The notes under the pieces: model-generated
Seen by the model: the letters and a program-made list of their open reading frames with translations, nothing else
What the model was told of the DNA's origin: nothing
Database searches by the model: none
Part shown: positions 29,446-38,772 of the stretch, in pieces
Layout: each line of letters starts with the position of its first letter
How positions within the stretch are numbered: position 1 is the stretch's first letter
Source: Nanobdellota archaeon
GTDB taxonomy: Archaea; Nanobdellota; Nanobdellia; Parvarchaeales; Parvarchaeaceae
Length of the DNA stretch: 58,877 nt
Direction: 5' to 3'
Assembly (NCBI GenBank): GCA_021807085.1
Contig: JAKAPM010000005.1
Location: forward strand, 1 to 58,877
Made by a program: the position numbers and the translations under genes

Positions 29446-29930
29446 TGGATTCGGTCGATTACTACAACGCCATAGCCGGCAGCTACAACAGCCTGTATTA
29501 CAGCGAGCAGGGGCAGAAGATAGACAAAATCATCGACATAGTGAAACCCCGCGACGGCGAGACAGTTCTAGACATCGGAGCCGGCACGGGTATACTCGAG
29601 GGTAAACTGAAAGGGTTCAGCATACTCGCCGTCGAGCCATCCGACCTTGCCGATAGCATTGGAAAAGATTCCAACGTGACGGTGGATAGGAGAAGGATAG
29701 GCGATTTCGGCACCGACAGGAAATTCGACTTGATATTCTGCATAACTGTTCTTCAGGACCTGCCAGAGGAAGAAAGAAGGGCAGCAGTGGAGAAGATGTT
29801 CTCGTACGCGAATCCCGGCTCCAGGATAGCAGTGTCGGTACTGGAGGTGTCCGGAATAGACCTTTCGGACATGTCTCCCGACGCGACCGGAGAAGCCGCC
29901 AACGACAGGTACTATATATTCCGCCGTTAG
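29445..29930 (+). CDS. Class I SAM-dependent methyltransferase
   Basis: VLDIGAGTGILEGKL; ATG overlaps proS stop. Confidence 0.82.
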   Translation: MDSVDYYNAIAGSYNSLYYSEQGQKIDKIIDIVKPRDGETVLDIGAGTGILEGKLKGFSILAVEPSDLADSIGKDSNVTVDRRRIGDFGTDRKFDLIFCITVLQDLPEEERRAAVEKMFSYANPGSRIAVSVLEVSGIDLSDMSPDATGEAANDRYYIFRR

Positions 29931-30013
29931 GGCGCGTAAAAAACCTTTAATAAATACGTAGTGTATACTTTTAGTACAAATGACAGTCATTTTGGACTAA
30001 AGGGAGGTTGATT

Positions 30014-30286
30014 ATGAGCGGTGTCACGAAAGGTGAGAGAATAGATGCCAAGTCGATAGTCGGTAAGACGGTAGTCGGCAAGAGCGGTAAGAAAATAGGG
30101 GTCGTCAGCGACCTGGTGTACGAAGTCAGGACCGGCGAGCTGGTCTATCTGACGATAAAAAGCGCAACTTCGTACGCAAACACTTTCCAGTTCGAGAAGG
30201 ACGAGCACGGAAACGAAGAGATACCATACAACGCGGTCATCTCGGTCGGCGATTTCGTAGTTGTTGCCGAGGAAGAGATAATATAA
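30014..30286 (+). CDS. PRC-barrel domain protein
   Basis: SIVGKTVVGKSGKKIGVVSDLVYEVRTGELVYLTI; SD GGGAGGTTGAT. Confidence 0.85.
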   Translation: MSGVTKGERIDAKSIVGKTVVGKSGKKIGVVSDLVYEVRTGELVYLTIKSATSYANTFQFEKDEHGNEEIPYNAVISVGDFVVVAEEEII

Positions 30287-30290
30287 TGGG

Positions 30291-30443
30291 CTGGAACAGC
30301 TCCTGAAAAATAAAGAGTACCTAGAAATGGCTAGGTTGCAGGATGAAGTTATAGATAAGCTGTACAGCATTGATACTAGATTAACATTTCACGGCGGCAC
30401 ATCTATTTGGGGATCCAGAAACGCACGGCAGATCGCGTTCTAG
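30291..30443 (+). pseudogene. Remnant of AbiEii-like nucleotidyltransferase toxin
   Basis: LEQLLKNKEYLEMARLQDEVIDKLYSIDTRLTFHGGTSIWGSRNARQIAF*; FHGGT core then stop. Confidence 0.45.
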
Positions 30444-30666
30444 CTACGTACACCAAAACCGGTGGTTCCAGTCTTATCATCTGTAGTAAAAATTACACTG
30501 GCGACTCGCAGAATCACAAGAAATCGTACTTAGCTATGATAACTGTCATTTATAAATTAACTAAATCCGACTTTCTAGCTAAATTACGAATATTATTCTT
30601 TTGGCTTTAAGGATTCGTAGAATACACTGTTTGGTGGCGCCTGCAGCCTAATCGCCGGAAGTTCCG

Positions 30667-30739
30667 CCTATCAACCGCCGCTCTGTCCTGTCATATTATT
30701 ACCTATCAACCGCTGCTAGATTGTCCTGTCATATTATTA
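30667..30739. repeat. Two tandem copies of a ~36-bp intergenic repeat
   Basis: CCTATCAACCGC(C/T)GCT...TGTCCTGTCATATTATTA at 30667 and 30702. Confidence 0.8.
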
Positions 30740-30808
30740 TCTATTGCGGTATACGTATATAAACCTAAGTAACGATAATTTGTAACTTAGGTAACTAAAG
30801 TTGTTGAG

Positions 30809-30890
30809 GCCAATCAGGTGCTCCCAAAATTTCTATGAAAACTTGAGATTTCGTAAGCCTGCGGACGTGTAAGTCCTGTATGCGATTGGC
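30809..30890 (+). ncRNA. Candidate structured RNA (unidentified)
   Basis: Closing stem GCCAATC(30809)/GATTGGC(30884), internal GGAC..GTCC hairpin, upstream TATA-like GTATATAAAC. Confidence 0.3.
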
Positions 30891-30914
30891 ACTTTTCGCT
30901 CTACTGGAACAATA

Positions 30915-30986
30915 AGCCTCGGGCGAGGATCGGACTCGCGATCTTTTCCTTACCAAGGAAACGCTTTACCACTGAGCCACCGAGGC
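30915..30986 (-). tRNA. tRNA-Thr(GGT)
   Basis: GCCTCGG/CCGAGGC acceptor; anticodon loop TTGGTAA. Confidence 0.95.
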
Positions 30987-31103
30987 GCAAAGCACATTCC
31001 TATAATAAACTCGTTTTATTTAAATTGCTTTTAGTCCGGGACCGTCAGCGCAGCCCAATCAGGAAACAAATGCTTAAATACACGCGTGTTTGTCTATTAT
31101 ACA

Positions 31104-31322
31104 ATGGGACGTATAAGAGGCAGAATCATAAGATCCGCAGCGATAGAGGTGCTTAAAAAGCACAAGGCGGAGTTCACCGGAGATTTCGAGGCTAATAAGG
31201 AAGTGCTGAACAAAGTCGTGCTCACGAACAAGACTAACAGGAACAAACTGGCCGGATTCCTGACAAAGCTGGCTAGGAGCAAAAAAATAGAAGAGTTCAT
31301 GATAGAGCACGCTTCCAGGTAG
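31104..31322 (+). CDS. rps17e: Ribosomal protein eS17
   Basis: MGRIRGRIIRSAAIEVLKKHKAEFTGDFEANKEVLNKV..RNKLAGFLTKL. Confidence 0.85.
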   Translation: MGRIRGRIIRSAAIEVLKKHKAEFTGDFEANKEVLNKVVLTNKTNRNKLAGFLTKLARSKKIEEFMIEHASR

Positions 31323-31338
31323 GGGCGCGCTTCCCAGG

Positions 31339-31695
31339 TCACAGCAGGCTGTTCAGCTCTTCTACGTACATTATGCCGGACCTTCTGAAGCTCTCCATAT
31401 ACGAAGTGTCCAGTTCCGCGTCGTAACCATTGAAATATTTGACGAAGCGGTTGGTCCTCTCGCGCCCGCTCCTATCGTTGTCGAACAACAGCACTATCCT
31501 GCTGTTTTTCGGGCTGGATACCAGTTTCTCGAAATAGCCGCACGTCCTGTACGCTGCCCTGTATATTCTCGACTTGTCTATCCCGCCGTTGACGAGGGCC
31601 ATCTCGTCCCTTTTACCCTCCACAAGAATCTTCGAGTCTTCTTGAGCAAGAGAAATCAGTATCCTAGTCAGCTTCTGCGGCTTTGGATGCTGCAT
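31339..31695 (-). CDS. TOPRIM domain protein
   Basis: ILVEGKRDEMAL, IVLLFDNDRSGRERTNR. Confidence 0.85.
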   Translation of the reverse strand: MQHPKPQKLTRILISLAQEDSKILVEGKRDEMALVNGGIDKSRIYRAAYRTCGYFEKLVSSPKNSRIVLLFDNDRSGRERTNRFVKYFNGYDAELDTSYMESFRRSGIMYVEELNSLL

Positions 31696-31734
31696 GGTTA
31701 GTTATCGCTTTCATAATATTTAAGACCTCTTTTT

Positions 31735-33501
31735 TCACATTTTCACTCTCTCTATCGTGAATTTTCCCGCGGGAAGCATCTTGTCTATCTTGTCCCTGTC
31801 CGGCGAGAAGCCGAGCCTCTGTTCGATTATCTTCCTTATCCTCTTTACGGTCTCTTCCCTCGACTTGCTTCCCGGCCTAACCAGCAGGTATTTTCCCCGC
31901 GGTTCGTGGCCGTAAATCAATATCCTGTATTCGCTGTCGTCGCTCTCCACTCCGATGTAGACGCCGAGTTCTGCGTTCTTCACATAGTTCCTCTTCCCTT
32001 TTATGTAGAACGCCCCCTTCTTCAGAGATTCCCCCGACGGTGGCGTCTTTGTGGCTTGTTCCGGCTCTACGTAGTACACATCCAGTGCCATAGCCCCAGC
32101 CCTCCACGCCGAAGAATACGAACATACGAGCGACGCGCACTCCTTCTTCTCCTCTTCGGAAAGCCCCTTGCCGCCGGATTTCACGAGCCCGAATGGGCTG
32201 CCGAATATGTCCGCGTGGAACAGCACGTCGTTCTTTTCACCGTGTTTTTCCACAAGGACTGCATTCTGGTTGACATCCCTGCCGATGACAAGCAGTTTGC
32301 CGGTCCCGGTCGTGGACCACCTGAACTTCCCGTACCAGGCGTCGGTGTCCGAGAATTTTAGTCTTTTTGTGGTCTCCTTACCGGTCTCCCGCCTGTCGAG
32401 CCCCTTCCTTGCCCTTTTTATCTTGTCGTAAACGTCGGATATCTGCTCTCTCAGCGGGATTATCAGGTCGACGCTCACAGAGGAATCACTCGTGTTGGTC
32501 ATCGTCCTGCCCGAGAGTTCCCAGCCGGATTCCTTTAGCATCTTAGTCCTCTCCTCAAGAGGAATACTGGAAGTGCGCGCCGTCCTTATCAATCCAGCAA
32601 TGCTGTCGTAGTCGCTCTCCAGGAGGACTGCAGCCCTCCCGTACTCTTCCACCTTTTTTCCCGTCTTTTCAATTTCCTGTTCTATTCTGTTCTCTCTCCT
32701 ATTTTCAGGTCCAGTACCGGAAAAGAAGGAAGTTACCGCCGAGTTAACCCCATCGAAATATTCTTTTTTGCCGTCGATGTGCGTGAGTTCTATAACGGAG
32801 AAGATTTTGCCGTCGACCACGTTCGGTTTCGGCGCCCCTTTCACTACGCCCTCGTACGCCTTCACTATCGCGGAAACTCCTTCGTCCGTTACATCTGCCG
32901 GCCTGGTGTTTTTGTCCACTCCCGACCTGAACACCACTTCCTCCGCGTACGTTCCCCCTAAGTAGAAATCTATGGCTAGGGCCTTTACTACGCTTTCTCT
33001 GTCGGATTCCCTGAGGACTCTGCCCGCGTCTTCGGCCGGCATCTCCAGCCCGCGCATCGTGCCTGGGGGATAGGAGTACTCTACGCCTTCCCTGATGTTG
33101 CGGGTCCCGTAGCTCCTGGTATAGAGCGCCATGACTATCTTCCCGTTGTCTGTGAGTACTAAGTTGCCGCTGGAGAAGAGCTCGACTATCAGCTTCACGT
33201 TCCCCGAGGACACTTCCACTATGCGGTCCGGTTCGTGCATTCTGAGCGAGACTCTCTTTCCCTTCAGCAGGCTTTTCGCCTTCAGGGTGAACGGAAAATC
33301 CACTGTGTCGGCCGGTTTTTCGCTGACAGCGCACATGTAACTGCCTGGTACGAACCTGATCCACGCCTCCTTCTTCCCGAAAAGCTGGAGGTAGAACTCA
33401 TTCTTCCTGCTCTTCACGTTCCTTACGAACGCCGTTTCTCCCAGGTCGAGCTCCTCAAGAAGCTTGTATATATCCAGAGAGGCCAGCGCCTTCTTTGGCA
33501 T
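31735..33501 (-). CDS. rqcH: RqcH/NFACT family protein
   Basis: NFACT-N/R/C layout: LVLTDNGKIVMALYTRSYGTRNIREGVEYSYPPG; WYGKFRWSTTGTGKLLVIGRDVNQNAVLVEKH. Confidence 0.9.
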   Translation of the reverse strand: MPKKALASLDIYKLLEELDLGETAFVRNVKSRKNEFYLQLFGKKEAWIRFVPGSYMCAVSEKPADTVDFPFTLKAKSLLKGKRVSLRMHEPDRIVEVSSGNVKLIVELFSSGNLVLTDNGKIVMALYTRSYGTRNIREGVEYSYPPGTMRGLEMPAEDAGRVLRESDRESVVKALAIDFYLGGTYAEEVVFRSGVDKNTRPADVTDEGVSAIVKAYEGVVKGAPKPNVVDGKIFSVIELTHIDGKKEYFDGVNSAVTSFFSGTGPENRRENRIEQEIEKTGKKVEEYGRAAVLLESDYDSIAGLIRTARTSSIPLEERTKMLKESGWELSGRTMTNTSDSSVSVDLIIPLREQISDVYDKIKRARKGLDRRETGKETTKRLKFSDTDAWYGKFRWSTTGTGKLLVIGRDVNQNAVLVEKHGEKNDVLFHADIFGSPFGLVKSGGKGLSEEEKKECASLVCSYSSAWRAGAMALDVYYVEPEQATKTPPSGESLKKGAFYIKGKRNYVKNAELGVYIGVESDDSEYRILIYGHEPRGKYLLVRPGSKSREETVKRIRKIIEQRLGFSPDRDKIDKMLPAGKFTIERVKM

Positions 33502-33510
33502 AATCTATAC

Positions 33511-33978
33511 CTACGCAAAGTGGGCTTGCAGCACTGATTTTATGTTCTGTATCTCGTTCTCGAATGCCTCTCTCCTCTGCCTTGTGACTTCCGAGTTCAT
33601 CTTGTCGTAGACCGGTCTAACGAACTTAGACACGCCGGTGGTCCATTTGTTAAGGTAATCGAGAAGTATGTCGGACGTGAGCTTGACCTCTACGGTGCCG
33701 GTCTTTGCCTTTACAGACTTGCCGTCCTTCATAGCCGTTGTCTCGGTTATGCCCCTGTAGTTGAGGTCTATCGTTATCCGGTACGCCATATAATCGTCCA
33801 CGACCTTCTTTGCGTCCCACCTTATGACGTAGTTTGCGCCGGCGAACTGTATGTACGACGTCTCGGTGAGGTCGTATCCATACCCTTTCAATGTATCCTT
33901 GAGGAAATTGTAGAACTGCTGGTCATCCAGGAGGCCCTGGTACTGAAAAGCAGTGGTTCCCAACGGTATCACTTCCAT
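33511..33978 (-). CDS. Hypothetical protein
   Basis: MEVIPLGTTAFQYQGLLDDQQFYNFLKD...; start corrected to 33978. Confidence 0.7.
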   Translation of the reverse strand: MEVIPLGTTAFQYQGLLDDQQFYNFLKDTLKGYGYDLTETSYIQFAGANYVIRWDAKKVVDDYMAYRITIDLNYRGITETTAMKDGKSVKAKTGTVEVKLTSDILLDYLNKWTTGVSKFVRPVYDKMNSEVTRQRREAFENEIQNIKSVLQAHFA

Positions 33979-34105
33979 TATATGTCTATGAAACGTAGCG
34001 GATTTAACCTTTTCGCAGGTTGCGGCGGCTAGCGCGTTTTGCGCACTAAACTTTAAATATGCGATAATCGTTATTATTCTATCAAATCGCTGGACGCGTA
34101 CCCTT

Positions 34106-35452
34106 ATGGACAACGAACACCCTGAGCGCAAGGAGCCCGAGAAAAAGCCAGACGATGAGCTGGAGGGGCTCAGGAAGGAGAACGAACGGCTCAAGGAGAT
34201 GCAGCGCCTAAGGGAGGAAAACGCGAAACTGTCGTCGGCAGGCAGCGGGCCTGCGAAACGCCCCAAGACACCGTACATTATCGCAGGTGTGGCCGTAGCC
34301 GCGGTGGCGGTCGTGCTTGTCGTATTCCTGCTTCTGAATCTCCTATCCTCTTCCAGTTCTCTATCGACCCTTAAGGCGACGGTGAATCCCACGACTTCTG
34401 GGCAATTTTTTCTGGGACCTGTAGGAGAATCGCTGGGCTCCACGTATACCACCGGTCTTTCTGACCTTGGCACACAGCTTGCGTCGGTCGGTTCCCAGCA
34501 GCTCAACGGTTCGTTCATCTACGAGAATGCCACTACCAGTCCCAGAGGCCCCGCGCCTGGGTACTATGTACTGGTGTACGACGGCGGCAAGGATTATAAT
34601 CTTGTGCCGATGCAGACCAACGGCAACTACTCGCAGCTCTCCCTCTCGCCGAACGGCAAGCCTACTGTAGTATATCTAGGGGCTCAGGGGTGTCCTTTCT
34701 GCGCGCAGCAGCGCTGGATACTTGCGGTGGCGCTGTCGAGGTTCGGCAACTTCACCAACCTGTTCTATGACAGGTCCGCAACAGTAGACGGCGACGTTCC
34801 GACGCTTATGTTCAATTTCTCATCCTCGATATTCAACGAATCCACTTATCCTGCCGCACTGTCGGCGTCGAGCGGCAAGTTCCCGTACGGAGACCAGTAC
34901 CCTACTCCTTTCTTCTCCGGTTCCTACTATACTTCAGGCTATGTTAACTTCGAGCCTTTCGACGAGGCTGGTTCATCCTTCCTAGTAAACACGACCGGTC
35001 TGCCGGGCAGTATATATTATAACGTGTACGAGTCCGCGATGCACGGTTTCAACGCGACTTCCAGCGCCTACAAAGCAGCGGACGGCTTCGGTCTCCTCAA
35101 CTTCTTTCTTGGTGGGGTTCCTTTCACCGACATAAACAACCAGTTCGTCTTCGACGGGGCGATAAGCGATTCCAATACGCTGTTTTCCAGCAGCGCCACC
35201 GTCCAGTCCCAGTACTCAACCCACGCGGATATACTGTCCTCAATAGAGAACCCGACCTCGGGATCGTTCGGACAGACTGTACTGGGGGGTGCGAACATAC
35301 TCACAGCCCAGATATGTTCGGTCATAAACAACACTGCGCCAGTGTGCAGGCTGTCATACATATCTAGACTCCAGTCGCTCATATCCAGGCTGAACTACTC
35401 TGCCAGCTACTGCACTCCTGCCGTCAACGCGACCACGTGCCCTATCAAATAG
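34106..35452 (+). CDS. Membrane-anchored DUF929-like thioredoxin-fold protein
   Basis: N-terminal coiled coil + TM; VVYLGAQGCPFCAQQRWILAVALSRFGNFT. Confidence 0.75.
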   Translation: MDNEHPERKEPEKKPDDELEGLRKENERLKEMQRLREENAKLSSAGSGPAKRPKTPYIIAGVAVAAVAVVLVVFLLLNLLSSSSSLSTLKATVNPTTSGQFFLGPVGESLGSTYTTGLSDLGTQLASVGSQQLNGSFIYENATTSPRGPAPGYYVLVYDGGKDYNLVPMQTNGNYSQLSLSPNGKPTVVYLGAQGCPFCAQQRWILAVALSRFGNFTNLFYDRSATVDGDVPTLMFNFSSSIFNESTYPAALSASSGKFPYGDQYPTPFFSGSYYTSGYVNFEPFDEAGSSFLVNTTGLPGSIYYNVYESAMHGFNATSSAYKAADGFGLLNFFLGGVPFTDINNQFVFDGAISDSNTLFSSSATVQSQYSTHADILSSIENPTSGSFGQTVLGGANILTAQICSVINNTAPVCRLSYISRLQSLISRLNYSASYCTPAVNATTCPIK

Positions 35453-35525
35453 GCTAAATTAAGTACTACTTTTAAGTTAATATAAATAGTAAAGTATTTA
35501 TAGTGGTGAATACCATAATAGTAGT

Positions 35526-36482
35526 ATGAAAAAGATAATGGCTGACTCTAAGCTGGAGAAAATGCTGGCTAGGGGCAACCTGGAGTTATCGCCCCGGATA
35601 GAGAAGGAGCAGATAAGGCCCGCTTCGATAGACCTACGGGTCGGAAAAATCTACGACGCGATATACCACCGTGAAAGGCACGCTTACTACCCCGGGAACG
35701 AGGTTGGAAAGGATGCGGACGGAGTCTACCACTTGAAGGCAGGTAGACACTACTGTGTCGAGACGCTCGAAAAAGTCGATTTCAAAGGAGGGGCCGACAG
35801 TTTCTACGTCATACCAAGGAGCTCGTTCGGGCGTTCGCTGGTCAGCGTTGGTCTTCTAGAGGAGAACTTGCACAATTCAGGCGGAGTACGTCATGCAGTT
35901 TCTGACGCTTCAGAATACGAGGAAAAAAGGGAGGACAGCACGATAAAGCCAGGCTACAGCGGCAAGATAGCGCTTTCTCTCTCCTCCGCATCGTTCGGAG
36001 TGGACCTCAAGAAAGGCGACCGTATCGTACAGCTGGTCGGCATCGAAGGCGAGGGAGAAGGTGGAAATACTTACAGCATGCACATCGGCAAGTTCCTCGG
36101 CTCTCTGCTAGGGAAGACTGTGAAACCAGCGAACGGCGTAAAGGATGACACTCTGTTCACTGATATGTATCTAGAGTCTCTGGTGGCTTCCGAAAAGACT
36201 GCAGTTAAATGCCAGACAAAGGAGACTGTGAACTATTCCGATGACATGAGAGCTGCGATAGTCCTCTGCTACAGCAAGGGAAGGGCTCTCGACAGCGACA
36301 GGAGCGTAAACGTCAGCTACGTGGATCCTGGTTATTCCGGCAGACTCTTTGGGATGCTATCCGGCGACGGCGTTCCGGAAGTGGTTAGGACAGGGGACAG
36401 GCTTCTGTATGTCAAGGAGTACAAGGTATCTGGAATAGTGAAGCGCAGCTACGCCGACAAAAAAACAGGTTCCCACTACTAA
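35526..36482 (+). CDS. Two-domain dCTP deaminase/dUTPase-fold protein
   Basis: IRPASIDLRVGKIYD, IPRSSFGRS, IKPGYSGKIALSL and a second VDPGYSGRLFGML. Confidence 0.7.
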   Translation: MKKIMADSKLEKMLARGNLELSPRIEKEQIRPASIDLRVGKIYDAIYHRERHAYYPGNEVGKDADGVYHLKAGRHYCVETLEKVDFKGGADSFYVIPRSSFGRSLVSVGLLEENLHNSGGVRHAVSDASEYEEKREDSTIKPGYSGKIALSLSSASFGVDLKKGDRIVQLVGIEGEGEGGNTYSMHIGKFLGSLLGKTVKPANGVKDDTLFTDMYLESLVASEKTAVKCQTKETVNYSDDMRAAIVLCYSKGRALDSDRSVNVSYVDPGYSGRLFGMLSGDGVPEVVRTGDRLLYVKEYKVSGIVKRSYADKKTGSHY

Positions 36483-36524
36483 ACTAAACCGTGGCTTCCG
36501 TATTTTTGTTTCTGGTCAGACAAT

Positions 36525-36550
36525 GAGCATTATCCCACAAGAAAGATAGC
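36525..36550 (+). repeat. Direct repeat, left copy (22 bp exact plus flank)
   Basis: GAGC-ATTATCCCACAAGAAAGATAGC, repeated at 40322-40347. Confidence 0.9.
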
Positions 36551-36906
36551 GGGATAGTGGGCAAACCGCCTATATTACGTCGACGGGAAACGGATCATGC
36601 TCAAGAACAGGATGCAGGAAGCCGCCTTTCTGTATTACAGGGGCTTGAAAAGCGAGTCTGATTCGATAACAAAACCCATACTCGAACTGTTATCCATCGA
36701 CGTCACCGGGAACAAAATCAAGAGATTTAGCCGACGTTAAACCATAACAAAAGAACGATGCCCCGACCCGGCGCTGTCTTTCTCTTCATATTAGAATAAT
36801 TATTTTAGGAGCTGTGGGCATCTAAAAGTATATGTTTACTACAACGTTAATCCCTCCTTCTAATGCATACAATCAGTAAATCAAGAAAAGGGCAATAAAA
36901 ACCATA

Positions 36907-37623
36907 TCAGTGGTAGCGCGCGTCAAGTATCCTTTCAGCATTCTTATGCAGTATGTTTGCCATATCATTTTCGCTTATCCTCGCCCTCCTGATTTTCATA
37001 AGCTCTATCTCCTGGTCCGAATACGGAAAGTCCGATCCGAAGAGTATCTTCTCTGAACCTATCTGTTTCACACGCGTCTCCACTATCATCGGAGAAGAGA
37101 CTATTGAAGTTTCCACGAAAGCGTTATCATACTCACTTATCCTGCCAAAAAAGGCTTCTGAATCGTTGGCGAAATGGCCGAATACAAATTTTATTCCAGG
37201 ATACGAGCTTGCCAATCCAAGTATCCTGTCCGGGTCAGTATTCGGATTGTTCTCTTTCCTAGTGTGTATTATAACCGGCTTTTTTAGTCTGTTTATAGCG
37301 CACAGAAAAGGTTCGGCGACCGTGCCAAAAGGATCAAAATTTTCTGCTCGGGGGTGCAGTTTAAATCCGCAAAATTTCGCCGCCGCCTCATTAAACTCTT
37401 CCATTGACATTTCGTTCGGATCCAGTCTAAGGAACGGGGAAAATTTTCTGCCGGAGTATTCCATGTTTTCCCTGTTCCTTATGGACAGGTTCTGATAGGA
37501 GGACTGCTTCATCGGAAATATGACGGCACGGTCCACCCCGTTGAGCTCCATCATATTCTCTATGTCTCTCATAGAGAACCTCTCCATGTCATTTCTTGTA
37601 TGAAGGTGAAAATCTATTACCAT
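36907..37623 (-). CDS. Amidohydrolase family (TIM-barrel) protein
   Basis: IDFHLHTRND, GFKLHPR, PVIIHTRKE, ILFGSDFPYS. Confidence 0.82.
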   Translation of the reverse strand: MVIDFHLHTRNDMERFSMRDIENMMELNGVDRAVIFPMKQSSYQNLSIRNRENMEYSGRKFSPFLRLDPNEMSMEEFNEAAAKFCGFKLHPRAENFDPFGTVAEPFLCAINRLKKPVIIHTRKENNPNTDPDRILGLASSYPGIKFVFGHFANDSEAFFGRISEYDNAFVETSIVSSPMIVETRVKQIGSEKILFGSDFPYSDQEIELMKIRRARISENDMANILHKNAERILDARYH

Positions 37624-37657
37624 ATTTTATCCACCGTGGGCCAAAAAGGCCTAAAAA

Positions 37658-38242
37658 TCACCAAAGACAACCTCCTGTGTACCGTCTCCCTACTGGAAGA
37701 GACAGGCTGAAGTTGATAAGGAAAGCATCCCCTCTCGTGTAGTCTAGTGTAGAATAGGCCTCATCCAACCGTTGATTCCCCGATTTTGGTATGTCGTTCG
37801 TAAGCAGCCTGCCAAAAACGGCCGGTTTGTAGCTGTGGCTAACGCTGTACCCGTTTATTTTTCCGACAGCTATCATGTCCTCCAGTATGTCCTGTATAGT
37901 CTTCTCAACTATCGGGTTCTGAGTTCTTGTATTGATGTCCTTTCCGCCTTCTGAAATGGCCATGTCAAGTCTCAACCTGGTGAGTTCTTTGTACAGTCCG
38001 CTTTTTCTTTTCTCCGGGTCCACAACAGCTGCAGAAAAGTAGAATGACGTGTCCGTCTGTTCTACGATACCGGCAAAACCGACAGGCTTGTCTCTTTCAT
38101 ACGCTACAAACAACGTATCTGCATCCAAGATATGTTCCCTGACTTCGTCGTGTGTCATACCACTGCCGAATGACCTTACACCGAGATCGCACAGTTTATA
38201 AAGAATTTCGTCGCTCGGGCCGTCATCTTTAGGGTAAGACAA
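37658..38242 (-). CDS. GNAT-like acetyltransferase, probably frameshifted at its 5' end
   Basis: LFVAYERDKPVGFAGIVEQ..AAVVDPEKRKSGLYKELTRLRL; upstream fragment in another frame starts at 38351. Confidence 0.6.
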   Translation of the reverse strand: MSYPKDDGPSDEILYKLCDLGVRSFGSGMTHDEVREHILDADTLFVAYERDKPVGFAGIVEQTDTSFYFSAAVVDPEKRKSGLYKELTRLRLDMAISEGGKDINTRTQNPIVEKTIQDILEDMIAVGKINGYSVSHSYKPAVFGRLLTNDIPKSGNQRLDEAYSTLDYTRGDAFLINFSLSLPVGRRYTGGCLW

Positions 38243-38772
38243 TATCCTGTAAAGGCTCTTATCTTTTATTTCCCCACCACCGAGAGTTCATTGCGTCGTC
38301 TTTAACGACTCTGTGCGAGCCGCTGTATATCCTATTCCCTTCTTTTTTCATATTTTACCTCCCTTTTTGTTTTTAAAAAGCCATATACTTTGGTATACGG
38401 ACAAAATATGAATTCAGGGCTGTCTGCAGACTGGCACGGGCTATAATATAAATATATAGAAAATTTTGGATAGATATCTCTAAGCGTTAACCTTGCAAAC
38501 TCATTGCCAGAGATATGCCTCATTATCCATGTTGTATATAAGGAAAAAACTATTATAAAAGCTTATCTCTGTGACTTAAGCTTGATCATCGTTAGTGCTA
38601 TCTGCAGACGCCCTCTGGATTCTCTCGAATATTTTATCAAGATTGGTGCTGCCCATCCGCCTTTCTCACAACACTTATAAACCAAAAACGATAATTTAGC
38701 AAAATGGACGGAAAATCCAGCGTGCTTTCAGCAGCGGGAAGATTTCACATTCCTGCAGTCAGGTTTTGATTT

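Noticed and set aside
30407-30610. 67-aa ORF
   Set aside because: AT-rich intergenic region with no start signal; overlaps the AbiEii-like remnant in another frame.
30667-30739. Mini-CRISPR from tandem ~36-bp repeats
   Set aside because: The two copies are adjacent with essentially no spacer and differ internally; no cas genes.
30809-30890. tRNA call
   Set aside because: Has a 7-bp closing stem but no TTCRANY T-loop or proper D/anticodon arms; kept only as an ncRNA candidate.
33979-34518. Upstream extension of ORF 33511-34518
   Set aside because: It is antisense to the DUF929-like gene; the conserved-looking start is MEVIPLG at 33978.
38332-38523. 63-aa ORF
   Set aside because: No supporting motif; it occupies the promoter/5' region of the frameshifted GNAT gene.
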